Origin: Ceratopteris richardii
Lineage: Eukaryota > Streptophyta > Polypodiopsida > Polypodiales > Pteridaceae
Reading direction: 5' to 3'
Length of the DNA stretch: 64,000 nucleotides
NCBI GenBank assembly: GCA_020310875.1
Contig: CM035423.1
Location: 112,760,266 to 112,824,265 of the forward strand
Shown: piece after piece, positions 45,555-57,149 of the stretch
Layout: every line of letters starts with the position of its first letter
Position numbering within the stretch: position 1 is the first letter of the stretch
Notes under the pieces: generated by a model
The model's database searches: none
Seen by the model: only the letters and a program-made list of their open reading frames with translations
Told to the model about the DNA's origin: nothing
Made by a program: the position numbers and the translations under genes

Positions 45555-45855
45555 TTAGGGGAATTGGTTTGGCTTTGGCTTCTTGAGGTGGAGGTCTAGG
45601 GTTCAACTCTCGGATTGGACATGTAATGTCTTTGGCTATTTAAATGAATTGTAATCGAGTTGTCACCTTGTCTAACCTATGCTTTGTGGGACACGAGAAG
45701 TTCCACGGGTATTATGCCCATTCACTTGTGTAATTGCACTTTCAAAGCTAAAGCGTGGGGGAGTAGGCCGCGCGTATTATGCCCATTCACTTGTACAGTT
45801 GCACTTTCAAAGTTAAAGCTCGGGGGAGTAGGCTCCGGCTGAACCTCCATAGCAA
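45555..45855 (+). mobile_element. SINE with a LINE-like 3' tail (copy 2), target duplications
   Basis: Flanked by AAAAATGGTTA at 45544-45554 and 45856-45866. The head has a B box GGTTCAACTCT (45600-45610) and a weak A box. The 3' part follows the LINE 3' UTR in order: CTTTGTGGGACACGAG, GCCCATTCACTTGT, ACTTTCAAAG, GCTCGGGGGAGTAGGC, CTGAACCTCCAT. In the LINE the matching elements are TTTGTGGGATTTGG, CCCATTCACTTGT, TTAAAGTCCGGGAGATTAGG and CCGAACTTCC. About 70 bases of the tail are tandemly duplicated (CGTATTATGCCCATTCACTT twice, 45713 and 45774 regions). Confidence 0.78.
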
Positions 45856-45866
45856 AAAAATGGTTA

Positions 45867-46152
45867 GTAAATTGCATTACAAATCAAATATGTAGGCAAG
45901 ATTGTCAAGGGGGAACAAGGTAACACCAAGGAATACCAAACACTATTCACTCTCTCGCTTCATGTTACTGTAGTATATACTTGATAGAGGTAAGCACAAT
46001 AACAATACTTTAGCGATTCATCTTTGTGGCAATCTCCAAATTTCTTGGGTCAAAATGATTGAACACCATGTATTTTTCAAAGATAAATTCTGTAGAAATT
46101 TCAACCTAAAAATAGAGCATTACAAAGAAAATTAGTTCCATTTTTTAAAGAC
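45867..46152. other. Short region without recognised features
   Basis: AT-rich; nothing identified. In particular it does not contain the missing 3' part of the minus-strand copia. Confidence 0.4.
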
Positions 46153-46302
46153 TTTTTTTTTTTAATTTAAATAAAGGAAGTTCGGACATGGCCTACTCTC
46201 TCGGACTTGTAGTAATTAAAAGAAAAGAAAACTACAAGTGAAGGGGACAAGTGCCAACGGGATCCCTCGAATCCCACATAGCAGGCGTAGCTGTTATGAA
46301 GT

Positions 46303-49300
46303 TTAGATGGCATTACAAAGAAGGTTGATCACCCTCTCGTCACCCTTGTGAAGGGCCCACTTGGGTTTAAGCTTGTTGTTGATAAGAAGGAGCACTTGAT
46401 GATGCGTAAAGGGGGGGGGGGATTTCTTAGAGTTAGCAATTCTTTTGTCGAGGAGGAACAACGATTTTTCAATCAACCACTTTTTGGGGGAGACACCATA
46501 GTTATAAGCGCATCTTTCCCACCAGATCTTCCATAGGACCTCCCCTTTGATGGAATTCCAGAGAGTCACAGAGCAACCACTAGCTTCTTCCAGTAGCACT
46601 TGTTTCCAACTCATATGTTTTTGAAGTCTACATTTGTTTCGGACAATCTGCCAGAGCTTGTTGGAGTTGGGACAGGTAAAGAAGATGTAAGAAACATCTT
46701 CAATGGACCGGTAGCAGTGCTTACACGAGGGAGGCGACTCACACATCCTTTAGGTTCATCCAGATTCCGTGATGAAGAATTTTCCATAAGAGGACATACT
46801 TTTTTATTTCTATGAGAGGGTGCCAAATAGCCATGAACTTCATGTCCCACCGCAGCCACGTCCATGAGAGGCACCAATTCTTGTTGAGGTTAACCTGATA
46901 ATCAATGGTGTCTTTGATATTTGGGATTTTTGTAAGGCAATGACCATTGAGCCATCTGAGACCAAGCGGGCTCGGCATGTCGTGCCCCATCAGAAGAGGA
47001 ACTTTAGATCGGTCCCAAGCAAAACATCTACTTTTCAAAGTATTCCATTCTTCATAGGTAATGTTGACGTTAGTATCAATATCCGCGAAGTTGATCCACT
47101 GGTTGTTGTCTTGTTTCCAGAGATGTTTCCATTTTTTTGAAGCCTTTGTTCCAAAGCCTCTTGGCATTTCGAATATTCCGAAATTCCACAATCCGGATGC
47201 CATGGATTGGAAACTAGATAGAGTCGTGTTGTGTGATACGGGCCGCCCACTTCCAAATCTTCACTTATTCTTTTGTCAAAGAATTTGAAATGCTTTCGAA
47301 AGAGGGTCCCAATTGTGTAACCGTATAGTTTAACATAAGCTTAAACATGAGAGTATGACCTCTCTATCCATTGAGGAGCTCTTTACTATCCACCTTTTCT
47401 TTTCTCTCCAAGAGAGTTCTTCGAGGGCTTCGTAATGCTCTTTTACCTAACTCTGTTGCCTACAAAAGTGAGTGATTTGTTATTTCTGCAAGTAAACGAA
47501 AAACGATTTTTTTTGTCACATTGAAGATCAACTCGTTCCCTTAGTGGTCTCTTGCACATAGATCCAATCACACATTGGGAAATCACCTTACGGTTTGAGA
47601 CTTTGTCAGGCCTGAAAGGATCTCTGAAAGAAAGTGGGGCTTTTGAAATGAAATTTCTGATTGCTAAATCATATTGTGAAGAGATCAAATCCAACCGAAG
47701 GAGGGTAGCCTCTCTAGTAGCTCTTGAGGGGAAAATGTTTAAACAACGAATCCCAATAGTCATTCAAACTAAGGGATCCAAAGATCCATAGCAGAAATTT
47801 TCTTCCCCACCTTTTCCAAATCAAGAAGGTCAAGACCTCCTTCTTCTTTATTGAGGGAACATGTAGACTAATTCACTCTAGGGATTCTCTTGTGATGATC
47901 TCTAGACTCCCAAAGAAACTTGAGTGGAACAAACTTTATTTGATGTAATTGAGTCTTCAAAGGAATAAAACATAAATAGGGAAACTTTATGGTAGGGGCA
48001 AGATAATGATTCTGTAGCAAAATTATGTAAGCTAAATTGAATTGTTGCTTGTTCCATTCGTAGACTTTGGCTTTGATTTTGTTCACAATCTGTTCCTATC
48101 TAAGTTTTTATGATACTCCAAAGCCCAAAGGCATTTCAAGGATTCTAAAGATCTCACCTTCAGAAATAGTTTGACATCTTGAGTTGGAATAAACTCAGGC
48201 ACAAGATTCCCGAAGGATTTGATAAGTTCCTTATTGTGGTTAATTATTGGGGCACTAACTTCAAAGAAGGTATTGACTGCTTCCCAGAAAGTGAGAAAGA
48301 CTTCTTTGGTCATTCGGAATGGTGGCATAAGTATCATTTGCACAAGTTCCCTGTGACAACTTATATTGTAGAAGCCATCCCATGGAATCAGTAGCATTTG
48401 CAACTAAAAGGGGGGCTAGGGGATAGCCCTATCTAATAGATCTTTTGAGGGGTATGAAACTTGTAAGCCTTCCATTAGCAACCACTTTGCCTTCCAGTAG
48501 CAACTACTTTACTGGAAGAGTTAGCAAGAAGGAATTGCACCGAATGAGTAAAATAGGGGACAAATCCACAATCTTGGAGAGATTGTAATATGAAATTCCA
48601 TTATATCCTCCTATAAGCTTTGTCAAAATCAATCTTCAAAAACCAATTTGTTGCCCTTGAGAGCTTGCCTGATGCATACCTTTGTAGAGCGAGATGATAG
48701 TGTCCATGATGAATCTCCCTTGACTAAAACCTTTTTGTTTAGTTCTAATAATGGTGTCCAATGGAGGCTGATCCTATTATTGAGAAAAGTGATGGGTCTC
48801 CAGTTATTGGGTGAATTCTTGTCACCTTTTTTGAAGATTAATTTAATAAATCCCTAATGGATAAATTAGGGGATCCATCTCTAGATAATGTCTTCTTTGT
48901 ACACATTCAAAATAAGTTTAGCAAAGCGGACAAAAATCATTTGAAAAAATTCTATAGGAAGACCATCAAGATGAGGGTTTTACGCTTTTCAGATAATGTA
49001 TAGCATCAATAGTCTCGCTAAGCTCCAAGGCCTTTCAAGCAGCTTCTTACGGTCCTCATTAATAGTCTTTTCTTTGGCACGAGCAATGATAGCGTATGCT
49101 TGCCATCTAGAATTATTAAAACAGGGGTTGGAGGAAAAAATATTTTTTTTTCTATTAATAAGTATCCACCATGTTGTGAAAATAAAAGTATCCACCATGT
49201 TGTGGAAATAAGTCTAGAATATGCTCCTTGGCTTGCTTCTTTTTCACGATGTGGAACATAGATTTTGAAGGTTTGTGGAAGTTTTCCTCCCATTAAAGTT

Positions 49301-50200
49301 TAGAGTTGTAGGCTATGTTTTCAGCTTCGATGTGGTCAAACATTGTGACTCAATTTTTGAGCGAGATAGCATCTTCAATCAGGCATTGGATCTGGTAGAA
49401 CCAATCCTCTCTAGTGCTTTCTGTGATCCATGGTATGGTAGGCTCATCCAGAACTAGTTATTTCTTTATTCCATGCTTCCTTTAGTGAGATGAAATTTTT
49501 TAATACTATGTATTCTAATATTTTTATAACTGATCGAAAGTAACGTTGGGTTTCCAAGACAATTTCATACCACTTTTGACAAGCATGCGCAAGACGACTA
49601 AGTTTGGGGTCAAGAATTGATGTAAGTTCTCTTGTACACCTCATAACTCAAGCAGCGAATATGAAACCAACCACATTTATGGTAATGGCTCTTAGGCTTG
49701 AAACTGATTGCAATAGGGATATGATCAGAAACATGAGTAAAGGGGTCAACAGTGATATGGTAGTCTCACTCATTAGTGAGAGACGGGGACTAATAAACTT
49801 TGTCAAGTCTAACAGCCCTAAAATGTTTACCCCCTAATTGTTGGACCAAGTAAAGCCAACGTTAATAGAGATATCTTTAAGATAAAGATGTCTATTTAGA
49901 AGCAAGCAAGCTTGTTTCTTGGAGCCTCCCAAGACTTGTCCATGCTTGTGGTACTTGTCATGTATGTTGGTGACCATGTTAACGTCTCCAATAATAACTA
50001 TGGGTCCATTTAAGGAAACTAATGAATTCCATCCCAGTGTCTAGCTGATTGAGATGTTGGCTACATATAGAGAGGCAATTTTAAAGTTGAATGGTTGACC
50101 TAGATGAACAGTGACCCATTGATTATTTGGGTCGGCAATATTAGTTAGAATGTTGTAAGCCAGGGAAGTGTGGACCTCAATAAAAGTGCCTCTCATACCA
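46303..50200 (-). pseudogene. LINE ORF2, copy G, heavily decayed
   Basis: From the N-terminus: endonuclease motif GPIVIIGDVNMVTN (about 50008-49967) and VSDHIPIAISFKPKS (about 49730-49685); RT KIDFDKAY remnant near 48630; then 47203-46739 (SRCFAWDRSKVPLLMGHDMP, WLRWDMKFMAIWHPLIEIKK) and 46746-46303 with zf-RVT CKHCYRSIEDVSYIFFTCP and IWWERCAYNYGVSPKKW. Most of the RT is unreadable in one frame. Confidence 0.75.
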
Positions 50201-50399
50201 TGAATTCAAATTTTGTATTAAACCAAAAGAAGTTTGTGAGAAGGATGTTTTGGTTTTAATGAAGTCTATGACCTTGAACCTTGATTTCTTGCAGAAAAAT
50301 TACCTGAAGAGTAGATTTTTGACTCTTGAGCCTCTTTTTAATAGCTTGTACTTTGGAGAGATTTGTAAACCCTTTATGATTAAAGGAAATTATCTTAAC

Positions 50400-50975
50400 G
50401 TCCATGGGGACATAGGAGGTTGCATCAACTCGTGGATTCCTTTGTTTTTGAAGGAGGTGATCTCTAGCAAAATGTCCTTGTTTGTGATAGACAAAGCAGG
50501 ATTAAGGTAAGATTTTTGTAGACGATTCTTTGAATGTGGTCAAGACTTTCAGTTTCATTGATGGACTCAATATCCTCATCGAGTTGGCCTTCCATATCAA
50601 TTTCCATGAGAACCTTAGGGTTCTAAATTGGATTGATTAACATGGGTTCCTTAATGTTCAGGACAATCCCTACAGATCTTGCGATCTCATCTAGACAATG
50701 CATCTAACATAGGGGAAGATTGGGAAGTTCAATCCATATTGATAGCTTCTTTTTCTTGCCCTGAGGGAATTGAAAGATAGATACCACTTGAAAAACACAA
50801 GGGGTGCATCTTTGATGTGCCAACTAGGTTGTTTAATGACTAACTCTACTTGCAATGCCACATTAGCGAAGAAAAAATAGAAGTAGCCATTAGCTTGATG
50901 CTGAATATGAGGAGAGGGTAGATCTAGTGCACTAAAGGATTTCTTGAGCCATACACATAGGACGTCTAGAGGCAA
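50400..50975 (-). pseudogene. LINE ORF1, copy G, degenerate CCHC
   Basis: Frame 50975-50691 resembles the DUF4283 RNA-binding region (GYFYFFFANVALQVEL, FFKWYLSFNSLRARKRS, YGLNFPIFPYV). The zinc knuckle is at about 50500-50455 and reads CFVYHKQGHFARDH, where a functional knuckle would have Cys at the fourth and last positions, so two ligands are lost. Confidence 0.65.
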
Positions 50976-53753
50976 TCAAAATGCAATGTCTGGTCTCATA
51001 GCTACCATAGCATACATCAGACTACCAAGAGTAGACTGGTAGGGAACTTTGGTCATGAATTCCTTTTCCTCATCTGATTTGGGGCAATCATCCTTGCTCA
51101 ATTTCACATATGTGGGTAACGGTGTACTCAATCCCTTTCCACCCTACATATTGAACCTATGAAGTACTTTGGATATGTACTCACTTTGAGACAATTATAT
51201 GCATCCTTTAATCCTATCACGACTGATGCGCATGCCAAGAATATGTTTGGCATCCCCCAAATCCTTCATATCAAATGTCTAACTCAATTCTTTTTGAAAA
51301 TTGACAAGTCATAAGAGGACTTCCCAACAATCAACATATCATCGACATAAAGTATTAAGCATATCAAGCTGCCACCTGAGCATCTCTTTCTGTAGAGACA
51401 ATGATCCCCATTGCTTTGAGAATGGCCTTGAGACTTCATAAAAGCATCAAACGTTTGATACCATTGTCTAGGGGACTGTTTAAGTCCATACAAGCTCTTC
51501 TTGAGCTTACAAGCTAGACTTTCCTTGCCACGAACTACGTAACCCTATAGTTATTCCATATAGATCTCATCTGTAAGATCTCCATGCAAGAAAGTAGTTT
51601 TCACATCCATTTGGACTAGCTCTAAGTCCTCCATTGCAACAAATCCAAGCAACATTCGCACGGTAGTCATCTTGACCACTAGAGAGAAGATTTACTCAAA
51701 ACCAACACCATGTTGTTGCTTAAAACTCTTTGCAACAAGTCGTGCTTTATACTTTGGAGAAGCACTATCTGATGTGAATTTTAGCTTATATACCCATTTA
51801 CACGGTAAAGCTTTCTTGCCCTTTGGCAAAGGTACTAAATCCCAAGTACCATTCTTGTGAATAGAATCCAGCTCACTCTTCATGGCACACTCCCACTTGA
51901 CATGATCTTTTTTCTGCATAGCCTCTTTGTAGCAAGAAGGCTCACTGGCATATGTTAGCATAACAAAATCTAAACCAAGAATATATCTATCAGATGGATG
52001 TGAGACACGTGCAGAGCATCTCAATGGTTGCTGAACAGGAACATCTACAGACTGATGTGATCAGAAATTCTCTTGAATGTCCCTATGTGCAGCATTTTTA
52101 TGCATGCTAACTCGAGGACAAGTATCCTCAAACACCACTCTTCTCACTTCAACCCCCTTAATGGGTTGTTTATGCATCTTAGACTCGTTGAAAATGACAT
52201 CACTACTTCTCATCACAGACAGTGTTTCAGGATCCCATAAGTGATATCTGAATTGTCCTTCTCAACCATATCCAAGAAAAATGCATTTCTTTGAGTTATG
52301 GTCAAACTTTTGTCTAAGATTCTTGTGTATATGAACATATGTGTCACACCCAAAAACTCAAAGATGATCATAATATGTTGGCTTCCCAGTCCATAACTCT
52401 TGTGCCACTTTTAGACCTTTGGTAGTACTAGCTGAATGGTTAATCACATGAACTGCAATCAATACTGCTTCTGCCCAAAAACATTGTGAGAGGTTTGCAT
52501 GATGCAAGATAGAAACTACTCTATCTTGAATAGTTCTATTCATCCTTTTAGCTACACCATTCAGTACTAGGGTATAAGGTGCTATAAACTCTCTACGAAT
52601 CCCTCTAGATTGATAGAAAATGCTGAATTCATGTGACGTATACTCACCCCCATTATCTTAGTGTAAAGCCTTAAGCATAGTTCCTTTTTTAGTCTCAACT
52701 GAAGCAAGCCATTTTTTGAAAGTAGGAAATACCTCATCCTTTGATTTGATAGGATATACCCAAAAGTGGCAAAGTAAAGAGAACCACCTAAGGATCTAGT
52801 GGGCATAGGACCACACATCTATATGAACAAGATCTAAAGGCTGAATTGAAGATTCAATGTGTGTTCTATGCACATTTCTGGTTTTCTTCCCATATTTACA
52901 ATGCTCACAAAAGGAAAAATCAGAGAAAGATAACATAGGTAAGTAGCCAGAAGGAGAAGGATTTTCCATTCCACTACAAGATATATGGCAAACGACCACA
53001 CCAAATACAAGCCATAAGTTGTTCAGTAATAGCTAACAAGTGTTCTTTTTATGATACAAATAAAGGATAAAGTGAGCCAACTTTGGTTCCTTTTGTAGTA
53101 ACAATATTGCTCTTTGATATACGAAAGGACTGAACATAGAAGAACACAACCAAGGTCATCAAGTCGACCAAGTGACATCAAAATGCATGATAACTGAGGT
53201 ACATGGTGTACATTATGCATAGTAAATTTTGAACCAACAATGAACTGCACAACTACATCTCTAATCCCCACAACGTCACATTGGTAAGAGTCACCAAGTC
53301 TCATTGTACCAAGATACTTTGGTACATAATTAGAGAACCATTATGTGTGTGGTGTCACATGGAAAGAAGCACAAGAATCTAGCCGCCACGTGTGGGAAGG
53401 AGAATTAGCCATAAAAGCCTTAGTTAGCACAATACTATCAAGTGTCAACACATCAGCATCATCAGACATAGCATTAATTTCTTCAATCTTCAAAGTAGAA
53501 GTAGATGGTGCAGGTAATTGTTTAACATTCCCATCACTATTCTGTCATTTACCTTTAGCATTCTTTTAAACATAAGAGTCTTTCTTCATATGTCCTTTCT
53601 TATGATGATAATGGCATTCGATATCCCTCTTGTTTGGTTTACTTCTACTCTTATTCTGTTGACCATTCTTTTCCTTGTTCTTGCTCCTGCCACATTGTTG
53701 ATTCTTTCCTTCTTAAGAATCACGAACATTATATGCATCTCCACTCTCATTGT
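50976..53753 (-). pseudogene. Copia relic (minus): gag C-terminus, protease, integrase, RT
   Basis: Continuation of the gag at 60430-61081 after the gypsy insertion. In order on the minus strand: knuckle CHYHHKKGHMKKDS (about 53625-53580, ligands lost), protease WRLDSCASFHVTPH (about 53390-53350, catalytic-triad Gly replaced by Cys), integrase zinc region and HIDVWS (52999-52796), NRTIQDRVVSILHHANLSQC (52543 onward), RT PCKWVYKLKFTSDS and YKARLVAKSFKQQHGVGFE (52024-51692), MYGLKQSPRQWYQTF and LYVDDMLIVG (51493-51284). It ends at GSLMYAMVAMRPDIAF near 50980; RNase H and the 3' LTR are missing. Confidence 0.85.
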
Positions 53754-54212
53754 TGTTGTATTTATGGAATCATGGAAAGTTAAATGGATTTTTAATGTTT
53801 TAAATGTCCAGAAGGTTTTAATGTGGTTGTGTTTGATCTAGCAAGTGAAGAAGCATGAGGGCATGGATACACGTGGATGCGCGTAAATAAATAAATTCAA
53901 AGACTTCTAGAATAGTTATACTTAGGTTTATCTTGTTCCAAAAGTAGTGGTTCGCTTTAGAAAGCGACGCCTTTTGTAAATAAAGTAGTTTTTCCTAAAA
54001 GACGCTTCTAAAAGCGATGGCCCTCATGTATCTTCTATTTTTAGGACGTAATAATAATAAACCTATAAATACATGTACTCTGAGAGACTCGTCCATCAGA
54101 GTACACAGGGGGAGATTGCCCCCAATATCGCGTCGATTTTTTCTCTATTTTTGATTCTTGTTTTGTCTTCTTTCACCCTCTGTGTGTGCGTGTGCTGAAG
54201 GACCTGATAACA
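53754..54212 (+). repeat. 5' LTR of the gypsy element
   Basis: 459 bp, TGTTGTATTT...GATAACA. A TATA-like CCTATAAATACATG lies at 54061-54074. Confidence 0.92.
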
Positions 54213-54213
54213 G

Positions 54214-54225
54214 TGGTATCAGAGC
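54214..54225 (+). other. Primer binding site, initiator Met-tRNA type
   Basis: TGGTATCAGAGC one base after the 5' LTR. Confidence 0.93.
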
Positions 54226-54295
54226 CTAGCACATATCACTCTGGAGGGGTTTGTTTGTGTTTATCTCCGCGATTGGCGTTCTTTGTTTACGATCC

Positions 54296-54560
54296 GAATC
54301 CGAATCTGAATCCATCCACGTCTGCATCTGCTTCTACTTCCGCTTCCGCGTCCGTTTCTGCTTCCACTTCTGCTTGTGTTTATCTTTGTTCCAGTTCCAG
54401 AACCTACGTTTACACCTACATTTACAACTTTGCTTCCACTTTTGCTTTTGCTTCAGCTTCTACTTCTGTCTCTGTCTTTGTTCGAGTTCCAAAACCAGAA
54501 ACTATGTTTACACCTACGTTTACACCTTCGCTTACTCCAAGGCGCCAACTAAGGCTTCGA
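54296..54560 (+). repeat. Degenerate CTTCYR/TCTGCT repeat in the gypsy leader
   Basis: Successive units such as CTTCCGCTTCCGCGTCCG and TCTGCTTCCACTTCTGC, plus a diverged duplication of about 100 bases (CCTACGTTTACACC appears twice). It gives Ser/Ala/Thr-rich or Phe/Cys-rich frames with no domain. Non-coding leader repeat is the simplest reading. Confidence 0.6.
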
Positions 54561-54694
54561 CTAAGGCAAAGTACTTAAGCACTAAATTAGGCAATACATT
54601 GGCAACATTGGCACCCAAGGCTCCCTTGGCGACCGTTGGCTACGTGCGATGCAGTTTTAATTTTGAGTGGCAATAGAGAGTTTTAGATTCCCTA

Positions 54695-54762
54695 AGGTAG
54701 GAGGATTTGAACCCACAACCTTCTACTTACAAGGGAAGTACTTTAACCACTACTCCATCTCT
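54695..54762 (-). ncRNA. tRNA-like sequence (degenerate, Thr-UGU-like anticodon loop)
   Basis: On the minus strand: A-box TGGAGTAGTGG, an anticodon arm CTTCC-CTTGTAA, a perfect B box GGTTCAAATCC. Acceptor-stem pairing is poor, so it is a pseudogene or a SINE head rather than a functional tRNA. It sits inside the gypsy leader, antisense to it. Confidence 0.5.
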
Positions 54763-55031
54763 TTGAGTTATCATTCTATCTCCCTTTTGTCATATTTACA
54801 TCAACTTTCACCTCCCTCTTCCTTTTACAATTTCCAAGATGATCTCACACATGTGGAAGCGCCCATCGATTTTCTAGAGGAGTGCATCAAAGAATAGGGC
54901 ATAATTTACAATATTTAACTCAGACTTTAGCATATAATATATCGTTGGAAAGCTCTCAGAATGAGCTTTTTAATTACTCTATTAGATTGAGGATCCAACA
55001 TAGTTTGAATGAGGGGTTTTGTTCTATAGAT

Positions 55032-56120
55032 ATGGACCCTACAACAATGGAGGATTTTGGCAATTCAACTTTACCTGGGGTCTCACTCGAGCAACAATTA
55101 GAACTTATGCGACAAGAACTTCAAGCAACTCAACAAGTTGTACAAGAATGCGATGCTATGCTCCAGCAAGTACAAAGTGATGATCGTAGCTTAATCAAAG
55201 TGGTGAAAGCGATTATCACTGCACAAGAAGAACATGCAAGTTCCAAGATAGGTGCTAAGAACTTCCAGTTCTCCAGATTTGATGGAAGAAAGGATGGCCA
55301 ATTTGTCCTGTCATGGCTCTCTCAATTTGACGATTTCTTCTCTTATGAGTCATATTCAGAAAGTGAGAAGGTCAAGTTCCCTACCAATTATTTGGGAGGA
55401 AGAGCTCAGCTTTGGTGGAATGTTTTACGGAATAGTACCAACCGTCCTACCACATGGAACACATCTCAAGCAAAAATTAAGGAGTCTTTCCTTCCTTCCT
55501 AGTTCCATCTACATGCGCATCATGCATGGAAAACTTTTGGATGGAGAGAAGGAGATAATATATCCATTTATACTGAACGTTTTTGGCAATGTCATTTATT
55601 ACTTCGTTCACTTGAGCAGGTTCCTAAAGCAAGTTTGCAACGAAAATATGAAGATGGCTTGGAGATGGGAATCCAAGAAAAGCTCCATACCCTCTGACCT
55701 ATAACCTTGTATGAAGCTATCTCTTTTGCACATGATGCTCAAAAGGAGTTCCAATCTATCACCAAAACACTTCGCCTACAACAAATTCGTCAATGTCAAC
55801 CACCCGTCAAAGCCAATTTTCCTTTTAAGTGTTCTTTTACTACATTCGCTTCACCTACTTTCCAACACCCTCCTCAATCCCATTTAGTACCATCCAACAA
55901 ATCAACCCTTGGCCAGCCTCACAAACCTACCACTCTTCAAAATACGATGATGAATGCTCAACAAAAACGACGCCGTATAACTTGTTGGAATTGTGGAAAG
56001 ATTGGTCATACCAAAGCTGCCTGTAGGATGAGACCTACTAATAGGCAACCCATTGAAGCTCAAGTACACAACATGGAGGTTGTTCCTACTGACACTGAAC
56101 CTAACTGGTCTGAAGAAGTA
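55032..56120 (+). pseudogene. Gypsy gag with CCHC knuckle
   Basis: Start MDPTTMEDFGN. Capsid-like region KNFQFSRFDGRKDGQFVLSW and QLWWNVLRN, then stop codons at 55501-55503 and about 55701, then a His/Pro-rich linker and the knuckle CWNCGKIGHTKAAC (55983-56024), CX2CX4HX4C intact. Two stops within one otherwise consistent frame make it a pseudogene. Confidence 0.8.
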
Positions 56121-57080
56121 TTAGAGCAAGAACTAAGTACCCTGGGTAACGGAATTTCTAACCATTCTCTACTCTACATGCATGGCACCATTAATGTCAT
56201 AGTAGTAAATGTTTTACACGACGATGGTAGCTCGCATGATTTTATTTCTCATAAGCTAGTTAAAAATCTTAACCTTGCTACTCATCCTTCTATGTATAAG
56301 GTTATGGCTGCATTTATAGGGAATAGGTATAATGTTACGAATGAGGTGTATAATGTTCAAATTTGTATAGGCTCATATGTAGATGAACGTTCATTTTTAA
56401 TTGCTCCATTGCAGTCATATGATGTTATACTAGGCATGCCATTTCGACATAATTACAACCCCTGCATTGATTATGATACACACACGATTACTTTTAAATT
56501 TCGAAATAAAGATGTTTCACTGTCTGCGATGCATGATTTTCAACCCTTCCCGTTCATTAGTCATACACAAGTCAAACGAGCTTTTAGGAAAGGTTATAAC
56601 TCATGTATTGTCTTTGTGAATAATATAACTGATTATACACATACACTTCCTACGAATGAGGTGTATAATGTTCAAATTTGTATATGCTCATATGTAGATG
56701 AAGATCCATTTTTAATTGCTCCATTGCAGTCATATGATGTTATACTTGGCATGCCGTTTCGACATAATTACAACCCCTCCATTGATTATGATACACACAC
56801 GATTACTTTTAAATTTCAAAATAAAGATGTTTCACTATCTACGATGCATGATTTTCAACCCTTCCCGTTCATTAGTCATACACAAGTCAAACGAGCTTTT
56901 TAGGAAAGGTTATAACTCATGTATTGTCTTTGTGAATAATATAACTGATTATACACATACACTTCCAAGTGCATATAAGTCATTTATGGCTCGTATAAGG
57001 ATTGTTTTATGGTTAATTTTCCTTCTGCAATACCACCTTCTAGGGGATCTCTTGACCATAGGATTGATTTAATTCCTGGT
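56121..57080 (+). pseudogene. Gypsy aspartic protease with 315-bp in-frame tandem duplication
   Basis: The active-site region reads VLHDDGSSHDFISHKLVKNL (family form D-S/T-G-A/S). The C-terminal half (TNEVYNVQICIGSYVDE to SYDVILGMPFRHNYNPCIDY) occurs twice: 56336-56650 and 56651-56965. The period is 315 bases, so the first copy joins the second in frame; the second then picks up an extra T near 56900 and stops. Confidence 0.8.
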
Positions 57081-57149
57081 AGCTCTTCTCCTCATAAAGC
57101 ATCTTATAGGCATGGACCTTTACACCAAAATGAAATAGCTAGACAAGTT

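Larger units (their letters stand above)
46153..50975 (-). mobile_element. LINE copy G: divergent, nearly full-length relic
   Basis: Minus strand. T11 at 46153-46163 marks the 3' tail, followed by a family-like end (AAAGGAAGTTCGGACATGGC, GGACTTGTAGTAATTAAAA). ORF2 and then ORF1 follow to about 50975. Distinct subfamily from copies A-F. It abuts the truncated copia pol at 50976. Confidence 0.8.

Noticed and set aside
45867-46152. Missing 3' part of the minus-strand copia beyond LINE G
   Set aside because: Searched for RNase H motifs and LTR-like ends; none seen.
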